From positions 1,798,001-1,862,000 of the forward strand of contig OY764869.1 in NCBI GenBank assembly GCA_963668585.1: DNA of 64,000 nt. The letters run 5' to 3'. The DNA is from Bin87 sp963668585 (GTDB lineage Bacteria > Chloroflexota > Dehalococcoidia > Lucifugimonadales > UBA3495). Positions 42,596-51,375 of this stretch are shown one piece after another. The notes below the pieces were generated by a model, which did not search any database, had not been told where the DNA came from, and was given only the letters and a program-made list of their open reading frames with translations. Numbering within the stretch: the first letter of the stretch is position 1; each line of letters starts with the position of its first letter. A program made the position numbers and the translations under genes.

Positions 42596-42685
42596 TCATC
42601 GTATTCGTGACGTGGCGAACTGTGAACGAAGGCGGATACAGGAAATGCCAAGCAACCGCCGACCCCTGCGTGTTGAGCTGAAACC

Positions 42686-43717
42686 ATGCGGTTCCCCTGG
42701 GCCAACGTCGCGCTGATTGTCCTGGTTGGCCTGGAGTTGGTCACCGGGTACCTGGGCCTGATCCACTCCAATCCGGAGTGGATCGCCGCGATGCACCTGC
42801 ACCGCATTTTCGGGTTTGCCATCCTGGCCCTGTTCGTGTGGAAGTCGCGCAACATCCTGGGGTCGCTGAAATCCGGCTATAACTGGCGCCGTTCGGGCCG
42901 GGAGATGCTGTGGTCGCTGATCCTGCTGGTGGGACTGCTGACCGTCGTGGGCCTTGGGTTGGCGTGGAGCCACCTGGGAAGCTACTCATGGTTGGGCTTT
43001 TCGGGAACAACGATACATTTGAACCTGGCCTGGATGCTGATTCCGCTGCTGGTGTGGCACTCGCTGCGGCATCGGATCAGTTTTCGGACCCGCTATCTGG
43101 CCGACCGGCGCAACCTGCTGCGCGTGGGAGGTCTGGCGCTGGCCGGCCTGATGCTGTGGCGCACAGCGGAACTGGCAGGCATCCTGGCCGACGGACCCGG
43201 CGCCGTCCGTCGCTACACCGGATCGTATCCCGAAAACGGGCCCGACTTCCCCGTTACCATGTGGCTGAATGACCGCGTGCCCCACATCGACGCGGCGGCG
43301 TGGCGTCTGCGGGTGGACGGACACGTGGAGCGCCCCTACGAACTGGATATCGCCGAGTTGCAGAGTTGGGACCACCGGCTTATGGCCACGCTGGACTGCA
43401 CGGGCGGTTGGCATACCACCCGCGAATGGGCGGGGATGCCGGTCAGCGAACTGCTGGCCCGGGCGCGACCCAGGCCGGGGGCGTCCAGCATCACGATACG
43501 CTCCCGCACCGGCTACTTTCGCCGGTACTCGCTGGCGGAATCGGACCGGGCCATCCTGGCCAGCCGGGTGGACGGCGCGCCGCTGTCGCCGGGGCACGGG
43601 TTCCCGGGCCGGATGGTTGAGCCGCACAAGCGTGGTTACGACTGGGTCAAGTGGGTTGACTCGATAACGGTGAATGACACCGGGAAGTGGTGGCAACCGC
43701 CCTTGCCGCTGACCTGA
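42686..43717 (+). CDS. Membrane-anchored sulfite oxidase-like molybdopterin protein with cytochrome-b-like N-terminus
   Basis: A 343-residue protein in two parts. Residues 1-160 have four hydrophobic helices with paired histidines (H37, H39, H111, H125) that could bind heme as in b561-type cytochromes. Residues about 185-340 are an oxidoreductase molybdopterin domain with the Mo-ligating cysteine C238 in ATLDCTGGWHT, followed by the expected GMPVSELL and HKRGYDWVKWVD. This suggests a periplasm-facing or membrane-bound Mo oxidase that passes electrons to the quinone pool. Upstream site is weak. Confidence 0.88.
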   Translation: MRFPWANVALIVLVGLELVTGYLGLIHSNPEWIAAMHLHRIFGFAILALFVWKSRNILGSLKSGYNWRRSGREMLWSLILLVGLLTVVGLGLAWSHLGSYSWLGFSGTTIHLNLAWMLIPLLVWHSLRHRISFRTRYLADRRNLLRVGGLALAGLMLWRTAELAGILADGPGAVRRYTGSYPENGPDFPVTMWLNDRVPHIDAAAWRLRVDGHVERPYELDIAELQSWDHRLMATLDCTGGWHTTREWAGMPVSELLARARPRPGASSITIRSRTGYFRRYSLAESDRAILASRVDGAPLSPGHGFPGRMVEPHKRGYDWVKWVDSITVNDTGKWWQPPLPLT

Positions 43718-43857
43718 ACACGGAGCCGGCAGGGGTTGGGATACCGCCCCCCGCTATGCTAAAATCCGCTTGCAATTCTGAACGCAAACATCGTGGCCGT
43801 GTTGCGCAGCCCACGGGATGCGTGTCCGGTTCAATCAAATCAATTGCGAGGTGCCGT

Positions 43858-46122
43858 ATGGCGAATATAGTCCTTTCCAATACCAGCTACAACGTTGTGG
43901 GTACGCGGCCTATCCGCCACGACGGCGCTGACAAGGTTACCGGCCGGGCCAAATATGGCGCTGACTTTGAGTTGTCCGGGACGCTGTTCGGCAAGGTCCT
44001 GCGCAGTCCCCACGCTCACGCCCGCATCAAGTCCATCGACACTTCGGCCGCCGAGGCGCTGCCGGGAGTTCGCGCCGTGGTGACGGGCGCCGACCTGCCC
44101 ATCGCCGGCAAGGAAAACCCGCCCATGTCCGCCCGCGCCGCCAGCAACAACATCCTGGCAGCGGACAAGGCTCTGTTCCGTGGGCACCCCATCGCCGCCG
44201 TGGCCGCTGATTCCGCGCACGTCGCCGAGGAAGCCGCAGCGCTGATCAAGGTCGATTACGAAGTCCTGCGCGCCAGCACCAACGTCCTCGATGCGATGAA
44301 AGACGACGCTGAACTGCTGCACGAAGACATGACCACCACTGAGTTGGGCGAAGAAACCGACAAGCACAGCAACGTCTCCAACCGCTTCGTCCACGAGCAG
44401 GGCGACGTCGAGAAGGCGTTTGCCGATGCCGACTACGTGGTGGAGCGCGAGTTCGACACGCGCACGGTACACCAGGGATACATTGAGCCGCAGAACGCCT
44501 GCGCGCTTTGGAATACCGACGGGTACCTGACCGTTTGGACCAGCACGCAGGGCGCATTCGTGGCCCGCGACGCGCTGGCCGGTGTCCTGGACCTGCCCGT
44601 ATCCAAGATCAAGGTGGTCCCCATGGAAATCGGCGGTGGATTCGGAGGAAAGATTCCGATCTACCTGGAGCCCCTGGCTGCGCTGCTTTCAAAGAAGACC
44701 GGCCGTCCGGTGAAGATGCAGATGAGCCGCACCGAGACATTCGAGGCCACCGGCCCCACCGCAGGAGCCCACGTAAAAATCAAGATGGGCGCAAAGAAGG
44801 ACGGCACCTTGGTCGCCGCCGACGCGGTGCTGATGTACGAGGCCGGCGCATTCCCAGGCGCTTCACCCGTGACCGCCGGAGCCCAGTGCGTCTTCGCGCC
44901 CTACGACCTGGAAAACCAGCGGGTCGAAGGCTACGACATCGTCACCAACAAGCCGCGATCCTTCGCATATCGCGCTCCGGGAGCGCCGATCGCCGCGTTC
45001 GGCGGAGAGCAGGTCGTGGATGAGCTGGCCGCCAAGTGCGGAATGGATCCCCTGGAGTTCCGCCTCAAGAACGCCAGCAAGGAGGGCAGCCGTAGGGTTG
45101 ACGGCCCCCAGTTCCGCGTCATCGGCAACATTGAAACCCTGGAGGCGGCCAAGGACTCCGACCACTACAAGTCCGACCTTTCGGGGCCCAACCGAGGCCG
45201 CGGCGTGGCCAGCGGTTACTGGATGAACATCGGATTGGCGTCCAGCGCGAGCATCAGCGTCAACGCCGACGGCACCATCGGTTTGGTGGAAGGCTCAACG
45301 GACATCGGGGGTTCCCGCGCGTCCATCGCCATGCAGGCGGCGGAAGTCCTGGGCATCCCGGCCGAGGACGTGCGTCCGCAGGTCGCCGACACCGACTCGG
45401 TGGGTTACACGTTCCTAACCGGAGGAAGCCGCACCACCTTCGCCACCGGCTGGGCCGCTTATGAGTGTGCCGAGGAGGTCAAGCGGAAGATGATCGACCG
45501 CGCCGGCCAGATCTGGGAAAAGGACCCTTCGGAAATTGAGCTTGCGGACGGCATCTTCAAGCACAACTCCGACGAGGACCTGCAGATGTCCTTCAAGGAA
45601 TTGTCCTCGCAACTGGCCCGCACCGGCGGACCGGTTTCCGCGCAGGTGAGCGTCAGTCCGGGCGGAGAAGGCGGAGCCTTCGGCACCCACCTGGTTGACG
45701 TTGAGGTTGACCCCGAAACCGGCAAGGTTGAAGTGCTGCGCTACACCGTCGTGCAGGACGCCGGCAAGGCGATTCACCCCAGCTACGTTGAAGGCCAGAT
45801 GCAGGGCGGCGCCGTGCAGGGCATCGGCTGGGCGCTCAACGAGGAATACTTCATGAGCGACTCGGGCGATATGGTGAACTCCAGCTTCCTGGACTACCGG
45901 ATGCCCACCGCGCTGGACCTCCCCATGATCGACACCATCATCGTGGAGAAGGCCAACCCCGGCCATCCCTACGGAGTGCGCGGCGTCGGAGAGGTTCCCA
46001 TCGTGCCACCCATGGCGGCCATGGCCAACGCCATCCACAACGCCATCGGCGTGCGCATGGAGCAGCTTCCCATGTCCCCCGGCGCCATCATGGAGCAGCT
46101 TTGGGATAAGAACGGCGGCTAA
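43858..46122 (+). CDS. Xanthine dehydrogenase family molybdenum-binding subunit (orphan), second
   Basis: A 754-residue paralogue of the gene at 35398. Shared landmarks are YNVVGTRPIRHDGADKVTG, EIGGGFGGKIPIY, FAYRAPGAP, GSTDIGGSRASIAM, VEVDPETGKVEVLRY and the catalytic GVGEVPIVPP at the end. No CSFR loop is seen, so not a form-I CO dehydrogenase. ATG 43858 has AGGTG 9 bases upstream; the longer frame to 43687 overlaps the previous gene and is not conserved. FAD and iron-sulfur subunits are missing from the neighbourhood. Confidence 0.94.
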   Translation: MANIVLSNTSYNVVGTRPIRHDGADKVTGRAKYGADFELSGTLFGKVLRSPHAHARIKSIDTSAAEALPGVRAVVTGADLPIAGKENPPMSARAASNNILAADKALFRGHPIAAVAADSAHVAEEAAALIKVDYEVLRASTNVLDAMKDDAELLHEDMTTTELGEETDKHSNVSNRFVHEQGDVEKAFADADYVVEREFDTRTVHQGYIEPQNACALWNTDGYLTVWTSTQGAFVARDALAGVLDLPVSKIKVVPMEIGGGFGGKIPIYLEPLAALLSKKTGRPVKMQMSRTETFEATGPTAGAHVKIKMGAKKDGTLVAADAVLMYEAGAFPGASPVTAGAQCVFAPYDLENQRVEGYDIVTNKPRSFAYRAPGAPIAAFGGEQVVDELAAKCGMDPLEFRLKNASKEGSRRVDGPQFRVIGNIETLEAAKDSDHYKSDLSGPNRGRGVASGYWMNIGLASSASISVNADGTIGLVEGSTDIGGSRASIAMQAAEVLGIPAEDVRPQVADTDSVGYTFLTGGSRTTFATGWAAYECAEEVKRKMIDRAGQIWEKDPSEIELADGIFKHNSDEDLQMSFKELSSQLARTGGPVSAQVSVSPGGEGGAFGTHLVDVEVDPETGKVEVLRYTVVQDAGKAIHPSYVEGQMQGGAVQGIGWALNEEYFMSDSGDMVNSSFLDYRMPTALDLPMIDTIIVEKANPGHPYGVRGVGEVPIVPPMAAMANAIHNAIGVRMEQLPMSPGAIMEQLWDKNGG

Positions 46123-46225
46123 TCGGTCAAACCCAATCGAGCGCAATTGCCGGCGGCGGTTCCACATCGTCGCCGGTATCCATATCCGGCGTACCCGCCC
46201 ACCCGATCAAGGAGAAACGTCAATC

Positions 46226-46774
46226 ATGGCCCGAGTACCCTTCGCCACCAGAGAGAGCATGGACGCCGCCGGACAGGCGGTTTGGGACGAGATCGAGACC
46301 TCACGCGGCGGGGTGCAGCGCAACTACGCTGCCCTGCTCAACAACCCGGAGGCATCCAGCAACTTTGCCCACCTGGGCGGCTACGCCCGCTTCGGGACGC
46401 CGCTGCCGGCTCGCGTCAAGGCCGTGGCTGTGCTGACGGCGGCACGGGAAGCCTGCGGCCACTACGTGTGGACGGTGAACCAGCCTGCCGCCCGCAACGC
46501 GGGGCTCACCGATGCCGACATCGCGGCCATCCACGAGTATCGCGCGCCCAACGGCCTCAGCGGCGATGACGCCGCGATATCCGGTTTCGTCATCGAACTG
46601 CTGCGCCAGCACCGCGTCTCCGACGGCACGTTCGAGGCAGTCCGCGGCATCCTGGGAGACGCTGGCATCGTTGATATGCTGGTGGTGGTGTCCTACTACC
46701 ACGGCCTGGCGCACGCGCTGCAGGCGCTGGCGGTGGACTTGCCCGAGGGCACGGCGGATGCGCTGACCTACTGA
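46226..46774 (+). CDS. Carboxymuconolactone decarboxylase (AhpD-like) family protein
   Basis: A 182-residue all-helical protein. AREACGHYVWTVNQPAARNAGLTDADI aligns with the CMD core ExxCxYEWxxHxxxAxxAGL, but only one cysteine is present and the core histidine is replaced by Asn, so AhpD-type disulfide reductase activity is unlikely. The C-terminal VVSYYHGLAHALQAL is typical of the family. Role unknown, often linked to aromatic breakdown. AAGGAGA lies 10 bases before the ATG. Its 3-prime end overlaps the converging gene at 46768 by 7 bases. Confidence 0.9.
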   Translation: MARVPFATRESMDAAGQAVWDEIETSRGGVQRNYAALLNNPEASSNFAHLGGYARFGTPLPARVKAVAVLTAAREACGHYVWTVNQPAARNAGLTDADIAAIHEYRAPNGLSGDDAAISGFVIELLRQHRVSDGTFEAVRGILGDAGIVDMLVVVSYYHGLAHALQALAVDLPEGTADALTY

Positions 46775-46950
46775 TTCTTCGTTTCTGCCTCGTATTCTTC
46801 GAGGCAGTTCACGATCACGTCGTTCATCGCCGGGAATTCGTTCTCGGCGAAGTTTTTGACCCAGGCCTCGATTTTGGCGCGGGTGGCGCCGTCATCCCAT
46901 CCGATGCCATAATCAGAATCGTCCAGGATGTAGTCATTTTCCTCGTGCAA
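46768..46950 (-). CDS. Small acidic hypothetical protein, possibly frameshifted at the 5-prime end
   Basis: A 60-residue acidic protein, HEENDYILDDSDYGIGWDDG then KIEAWVKNFAENEF and NCLEEYEAETKNQ. It would start at TTG 46950. In-frame codons upstream (TDGWATL) look continuous with it, while an ATG at 47033 opens another frame (MQTNDAEYDNGLT) that stops near 46968. A frameshift joining the two is possible. I know no family. Confidence 0.45.
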   Translation of the reverse strand: MHEENDYILDDSDYGIGWDDGATRAKIEAWVKNFAENEFPAMNDVIVNCLEEYEAETKNQ

Positions 46951-47143
46951 AGTAGCCCAGCCGTCAGTCAGAGAGGTGGTTTTGAGCCTAAACAGGTCAG
47001 GCCGTTGTCGTATTCAGCGTCGTTCGTTTGCATGATGGTTGGCAACCTGCAAGAATAATGGCGGGACACACGGCGGTTCGCTATTGTCGCCAGTTCGCGC
47101 GAGATCATAACGTACCAAAACGAACCGCCAGGGGACAATCATT

Positions 47144-47461
47144 ATGGCTACGGTTACCAGGGATACCGTCGAGCGTGTGGCCGCCATCATCGGCGATACC
47201 CTCAACGGCTGGTTTCATCCCTATCTCAACTTCGAACCCATCGTCGTACGACAACGCCACGACGACTGGTACGGCGAGGATTACCTGGAGGCGTGGATTG
47301 TGTGGGAGGGCGACTACGCTTACATGGACAATTCCCGCACCATCACCCTGTACCAGTTTGTCGAACCCCTACTGGATGATTTGGGCATCGACTTGCGCCT
47401 GGATCCTCACTTCATTGCCAAACGGGAATGGGAGCCCAACAAAGAGCGGATTCTCAGATGA
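47144..47461 (+). CDS. Partner protein of a HEPN gene, 105 aa
   Basis: A 105-residue soluble protein with FEPIVVRQRHDDWYGEDYLEAWIVWEGD, a beta-rich stretch, then LYQFVEPLLDDLGIDLRLD and FIAKREWE. I do not see the GSx10DxD motif of MNT nucleotidyltransferases, so it is not a standard MNT partner. From memory of other genomes, a similar short protein often precedes this HEPN type. AGGGGA lies 8 bases before the ATG. The stop overlaps the HEPN start (ATGA), so the pair is coupled and may be a toxin-antitoxin-like or stress unit. Confidence 0.7.
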   Translation: MATVTRDTVERVAAIIGDTLNGWFHPYLNFEPIVVRQRHDDWYGEDYLEAWIVWEGDYAYMDNSRTITLYQFVEPLLDDLGIDLRLDPHFIAKREWEPNKERILR

Positions 47462-47943
47462 ACCCTCTGGAGCTTATCGCACTGGCCCGTGCTCTGGTTA
47501 ACGGTGTAATCGCAAGCGGCCCGGCGTCTGTCTCCCAAACCGAATTGTGCCGCGCCGTCAGTTGCGCTTGCTACGCAATGTTCCATACACTGGCTACCAG
47601 CAACGCCAATAGTCTGATTGGAGCGTCGCCGGCTGAGCGGCAACGGTGGGCTTGGCAGCAGGCGCACCGCGCCGCCGACCATCGCACCAGCCGGAACAAA
47701 CTCAGCCGTGCCAGCCTCAGCGGACGGTTTCCCGGAGCTATCAGAAACTTCGGCGAGGTGTTCGCAATCGCTCAGAGACGTCGCCATTCCGCTGATTATG
47801 ATCCCCACAGCGAATTCTACGCAGACGATGTGATTGACCTGATCGAACGTGTTGAAATCGCCATCAGTGCCTTCAACCAAACCCCCGACGACGTCCGCCG
47901 CGACTTGGCTATCCACATTCTCACCAACGTCCGTAGCGATTGA
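47458..47943 (+). CDS. HEPN-like domain protein, 161 aa
   Basis: A 161-residue helical protein starting MNPLELIALARALVNG. It has the HEPN-type helix AVSCACYAMFHTLATSNA (33-50) and, near residue 107, RRRHSADYDPHSEFY, the R-H-x-A-D-Y signature of this HEPN group. The classic RX4-6H RNase motif is not exact, so nuclease activity is uncertain. ATG 47458 overlaps the upstream stop by four bases. HEPN proteins act as toxins, RNases or binding proteins in defence and stress. Confidence 0.75.
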   Translation: MNPLELIALARALVNGVIASGPASVSQTELCRAVSCACYAMFHTLATSNANSLIGASPAERQRWAWQQAHRAADHRTSRNKLSRASLSGRFPGAIRNFGEVFAIAQRRRHSADYDPHSEFYADDVIDLIERVEIAISAFNQTPDDVRRDLAIHILTNVRSD

Positions 47944-47988
47944 TCTTTGACCATTACGACCACACCCTGACCCAACGGAGGCCCCACC

Positions 47989-48642
47989 ATGCCCGACTAC
48001 GCATACCTCGTCCAGATGGACATTCCTGCTGAGCACGAAGCCGATTTCAACCGCGTTTATGACACCGAGCATGCCAAGTACCTATGCCAGGCCCCCGGCG
48101 TCTATTCCTGCGATCGCTTCCTGCTGAAGTCCACCGACGCTCCGAAGTTCGCCCGTTACGCTGCCGTCTACAGGATTGATGACCCCAGCGTGCCCAGTTC
48201 CGAAGGATGGCGCATCGAGGGCGAAAAAGGCGACTGGGCCACCAAGATCCGCCCTCACGCCACCAACCGAACCCATACCATTCTCAATCTCATCGCCGAT
48301 GCCGGCGACGCATCAGCCGACGCGCCATACATCTATGTGGTGCAGACTGACATTGCCCCCGATGCCGAGGACGAGTTCAACCATCTGTACGATACCGTTC
48401 ACCTGCCCGGCCTTTGCCAAGTGGACGGAGTGGAGAGCGCAACCCGGTATCGCGTCGAGAGCACCAACCTTGACGGCTTGCAGAAGTACGGCGCCGTGTA
48501 CCGCATCGCCAGCCCGGCGGTGGTCGAGTCCGACGCGTGGAAATCCGCCGCGCAGGATGAATGGGCGGCCAAAGTGCGAAGCAAGTGCATTGGTCTCACT
48601 CATGCCCTGATGGAATGCGTGGCGCGGCATAGCGCCGGCTAG
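47989..48642 (+). CDS. Tandem dimeric alpha-beta-barrel (EthD/Dabb-like) protein
   Basis: A 217-residue protein made of two similar halves, each of about 100 residues: YAYLVQMDIPAEHEADFNRVYDTEHAKYLCQ and YIYVVQTDIAPDAEDEFNHLYDTVHLPGLCQ. Each half then has a Arg/Tyr strand (YSCDRFLLKS; ESATRYRVES) and AAVYRIDDP or GAVYRIASP. This is the ferredoxin-like fold of EthD/Dabb proteins, which dimerise, so the duplication gives an internal dimer. GGAGG lies 8 bases before the ATG. Function unknown. Confidence 0.85.
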   Translation: MPDYAYLVQMDIPAEHEADFNRVYDTEHAKYLCQAPGVYSCDRFLLKSTDAPKFARYAAVYRIDDPSVPSSEGWRIEGEKGDWATKIRPHATNRTHTILNLIADAGDASADAPYIYVVQTDIAPDAEDEFNHLYDTVHLPGLCQVDGVESATRYRVESTNLDGLQKYGAVYRIASPAVVESDAWKSAAQDEWAAKVRSKCIGLTHALMECVARHSAG

Positions 48643-48645
48643 TCA

Positions 48646-49140
48646 GTGGTGGCCACAGAGGTAACCATCCACACTGACGGAGCCTGCCTGGGCAATCCCG
48701 GCCCGGGCGGCTACGGTGTGATTCTGGATCACGGTGGTCGGCGAAAAGAGTTATCCGCCGGATACTCGCTGACCACCAACAACCGCATGGAGTTGCTGGC
48801 GGCAATCGTTGGTCTGGAGGCGTTGAACCGCCCCTGCGACGTTACCCTGCACTCCGACTCGCGCTACCTGGTTGACGCGGTCAGCAAGGGCTGGGCGGTC
48901 AAATGGCGGAGCAACGGGTGGATGCGCAACAAGCGCGAAGCAGCGGTGAACCCGGACCTGTGGGAACGGCTGCTCAACCTGCTGGAACGCCACCGCGTTG
49001 AGTTCCGGTGGGTGAAAGGACACAGCGGCGACCCGAACAACGAACGCTGCGACGCATTGGCCTCTGCGGCGGCGAGGGGAAGCGACCTGGCCGTGGATTC
49101 CGGTTATCCGCCCGTGAACGCGCGACGGGGCCCGCGCTAG
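48646..49140 (+). CDS. rnhA: Ribonuclease HI
   Basis: A 164-residue RNase HI that cuts RNA in RNA-DNA hybrids (R-loops and primers). The four metal-binding acids are D11 in IHTDGACLGNPGPGG, E49 in NNRMELLA, D71 in LHSDSRYL and D136 in ERCDALA; the catalytic His is H126 in VKGHSGD. The basic handle (KWRSNGWMRNKREAA) is present. The start is GTG 48646, 3 bases after the previous stop, which suggests co-transcription. Length is standard. Confidence 0.97.
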   Translation: MVATEVTIHTDGACLGNPGPGGYGVILDHGGRRKELSAGYSLTTNNRMELLAAIVGLEALNRPCDVTLHSDSRYLVDAVSKGWAVKWRSNGWMRNKREAAVNPDLWERLLNLLERHRVEFRWVKGHSGDPNNERCDALASAAARGSDLAVDSGYPPVNARRGPR

Positions 49141-49249
49141 CCAGACTGGCACAGGCATGAAAGGAGCGGCCGGTCCCAAGGGGGGAGTCGCTGAAGGAGC
49201 GGCTCACTGCCGGTCGCTGGCCTACGATTGTAACCAATGGGCAGTTCGG

Positions 49250-49279
49250 TTGCAACTGATAGTACAGATTCGCTACAAT
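49250..49279 (+). promoter_or_regulatory. Putative sigma-70-type promoter of the EF-G-like gene
   Basis: TTGCAA at 49250-49255, 18 bases, TACAAT at 49274-49279, giving a leader of about 35 bases before ATG 49323. Confidence 0.6.
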
Positions 49280-49322
49280 CGGGAAACCACAACCCAACCA
49301 TGCACCGGAAGAGGTAATCACC

Positions 49323-51350
49323 ATGGCCGTATCCGCCAGTACCATCAGAAACGTCGTGCTGTTGTCGCATAGTGGCGCCGGCAAGACCTCGCTTGCCGAA
49401 AACATCCTCTTCAATGCCAAGGTGATCAACCGCATTGGCCGAGTCGAGGACGGCACCACCGTCTCCGACTACGAGCCTGAAGAAGCCCGCCGCGCCGCCA
49501 GCGTGCAGACCAGTTTGCTGCGCGTCACCGACGGCGACGACAAGATCAACATCCTGGACACGCCCGGCTACGACGAATTCCTGGGAGAAGCGGTGGGCGC
49601 CCTGCGGGTGGTGGAATCCGCCATTATCCTGGTGGCCGCGCCGTCGGGAGTGGACGTTGGCACCGAGCGGTCGTGGGACATGGCGCGGGAGAACGGCCGG
49701 TCCGTCGCCATCGTCCTGAACAAGATGGACCGGGAAAACGCCAACTTCGAGCGCAACGTGCAGGAACTCCAGAGCATTTTCGGCAACCAGTGCGTACCGT
49801 TCCAGTTGCCCATCGGAGAAGCGCTGGACTTCAGCGGGCTGGTGAGCGTGATTGATCCGCCGGCCGACCTGCCCGCGGGTGTGGTGGGCGATTTCGACTC
49901 CGCCCGCGAGCGTCTGATCGAAGCGGTTGCCGAGTCCGACGACAATCTCGCCGACAAGTATCTTGAAGGCGAAGAGATAACGGCGGCTGAAGTCACAGCC
50001 GGCGCGCGCATCGCAATCCGAAACGGCGACCTGGTGCCGATATTGGTCTCTGCGGCCACCCAGAACATCGGCGTGGACGAACTGGTCCAGTTCACCCGGG
50101 ACTTTCTGCCCTCTCCGGCTGACTTGCCGGGATCTTCGGGCGACGACGACATAGCCGCCGATGCCTCCGGGCCGTTGGCCGCGCTGGTCTTCAAGACCAC
50201 TTCCGACCCGTTCGTCGGCAAGTTGTCGATGTTCCGCGTCTTCCGTGGCACCGCCAATTCCAACGGCGAGGTGTACAACAACAACAAGGGCGAGTCCGAG
50301 CGTCTCGGCCAACTGTACCTGCCCCAGGGCAAGAATCAGGATAATGTCGCCGAAGTGGTGGCCGGAGATATCGGGGCCATCGGCAAGCTGAACGCAACCC
50401 TCACCGGCGACACCCTGTGCGCCAGCGACAACCGGGTTACGCTGCCCTCCATCGAGTTCCCGCTGGGGTTCTACTCGCTGGCTGTCATGCCGGCCACGCA
50501 GGCGGACCTGGACAAGATGTCCACGTCGCTGGCCCGCATCGTGGAGGACGACCCCAGCCTCCAGTTCACCAGGAATCCGGAGACCAGCGAGAGTTTGCTC
50601 ACCGGAATGGGCGAGGTGCAGATTGAGGTCGCGCTGGACCGCATCAAGCGGAAGTTCGGGGCCAGCCTGAACGTCAAGTTGCCCGTGGTGCCGTACCGGG
50701 AAACCATCACGCAGATTACGAACTCCGAGTACCGCCACAAGAAGCAGACCGGCGGCAGCGGCCAGTACGGCCACGTGCTGCTGAGGCTGGAGCCTCGCGT
50801 CCGCGACGAGGGGTTCGAGTTCGGTAACGAAGTGGTCGGCGGCCGGGTGCCGCGCGAATTGATCCCAGCGGTGGAAAAGGGAGTGGTCAACACCCTGAAA
50901 GAAGGCGTGCTGGCTGGCTTCCCGGTGGTAGATTTGAAGGCCGTTATCTACGACGGCAGTACCCATCCGGTGGACGGCAAGCCCATCGCTTTTGAGATTG
51001 CGGGGAGCCAGGCGTTGCGACAGGGTATGCAGAAAGCGTCGCCTGTCCTGCTGGAACCCATCTTGAGGCTGTACGTCACCGTTCCGGAGAACTACACCGG
51101 CGACATCATCAGCGACATGAACAGCAAGCGGGGCCGGATCCTGGGAATGGCTCCGGAAACCAGGTACACCATCATCGAGGCCGAGGTTCCCCAGGCCGAA
51201 GTTCAGCGCTACTCCCAGGACCTGCGATCCATGACCGGAGGGCGCGGTTCCTACCGATTCGATTTCGATCACTACGAGCAGGTGCCGCAGAACATCGAGC
51301 AGCGAGTGATCGACACGGCCAAGCAGGCCAAGGACGGAGCGACCGCTTAG
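49323..51350 (+). CDS. Elongation factor G-like GTPase (EF-G2 type)
   Basis: A 675-residue translational GTPase. P-loop SHSGAGKT (15-22), G2 region with TTVSDYEPEE, G3 DTPGYDEF (79-86), G4 NKMD, and the later EF-G domains II-V including ETSESLLTGMGEVQIEVAL and YRETITQ. In housekeeping EF-G the G3 motif is DTPGH, where the His drives GTP hydrolysis; here it is Tyr83, as in the EF-G2 side branch. This is therefore more likely an accessory factor than the main EF-G. GAGG lies 8 bases before the ATG. A family-P palindrome follows 25 bases after the stop. Confidence 0.93.
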   Translation: MAVSASTIRNVVLLSHSGAGKTSLAENILFNAKVINRIGRVEDGTTVSDYEPEEARRAASVQTSLLRVTDGDDKINILDTPGYDEFLGEAVGALRVVESAIILVAAPSGVDVGTERSWDMARENGRSVAIVLNKMDRENANFERNVQELQSIFGNQCVPFQLPIGEALDFSGLVSVIDPPADLPAGVVGDFDSARERLIEAVAESDDNLADKYLEGEEITAAEVTAGARIAIRNGDLVPILVSAATQNIGVDELVQFTRDFLPSPADLPGSSGDDDIAADASGPLAALVFKTTSDPFVGKLSMFRVFRGTANSNGEVYNNNKGESERLGQLYLPQGKNQDNVAEVVAGDIGAIGKLNATLTGDTLCASDNRVTLPSIEFPLGFYSLAVMPATQADLDKMSTSLARIVEDDPSLQFTRNPETSESLLTGMGEVQIEVALDRIKRKFGASLNVKLPVVPYRETITQITNSEYRHKKQTGGSGQYGHVLLRLEPRVRDEGFEFGNEVVGGRVPRELIPAVEKGVVNTLKEGVLAGFPVVDLKAVIYDGSTHPVDGKPIAFEIAGSQALRQGMQKASPVLLEPILRLYVTVPENYTGDIISDMNSKRGRILGMAPETRYTIIEAEVPQAEVQRYSQDLRSMTGGRGSYRFDFDHYEQVPQNIEQRVIDTAKQAKDGATA

Positions 51351-51375
51351 GGTCGAGATCACATCGGCAACAAAC

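Noticed and set aside
49137..51362. A 741-residue open frame on the minus strand opposite the EF-G-like gene
   Set aside because: It is the mirror of a clear translational GTPase; its translation is rich in Gly, Gln, Val and His with no motif. Long antisense frames are common in high-GC DNA.
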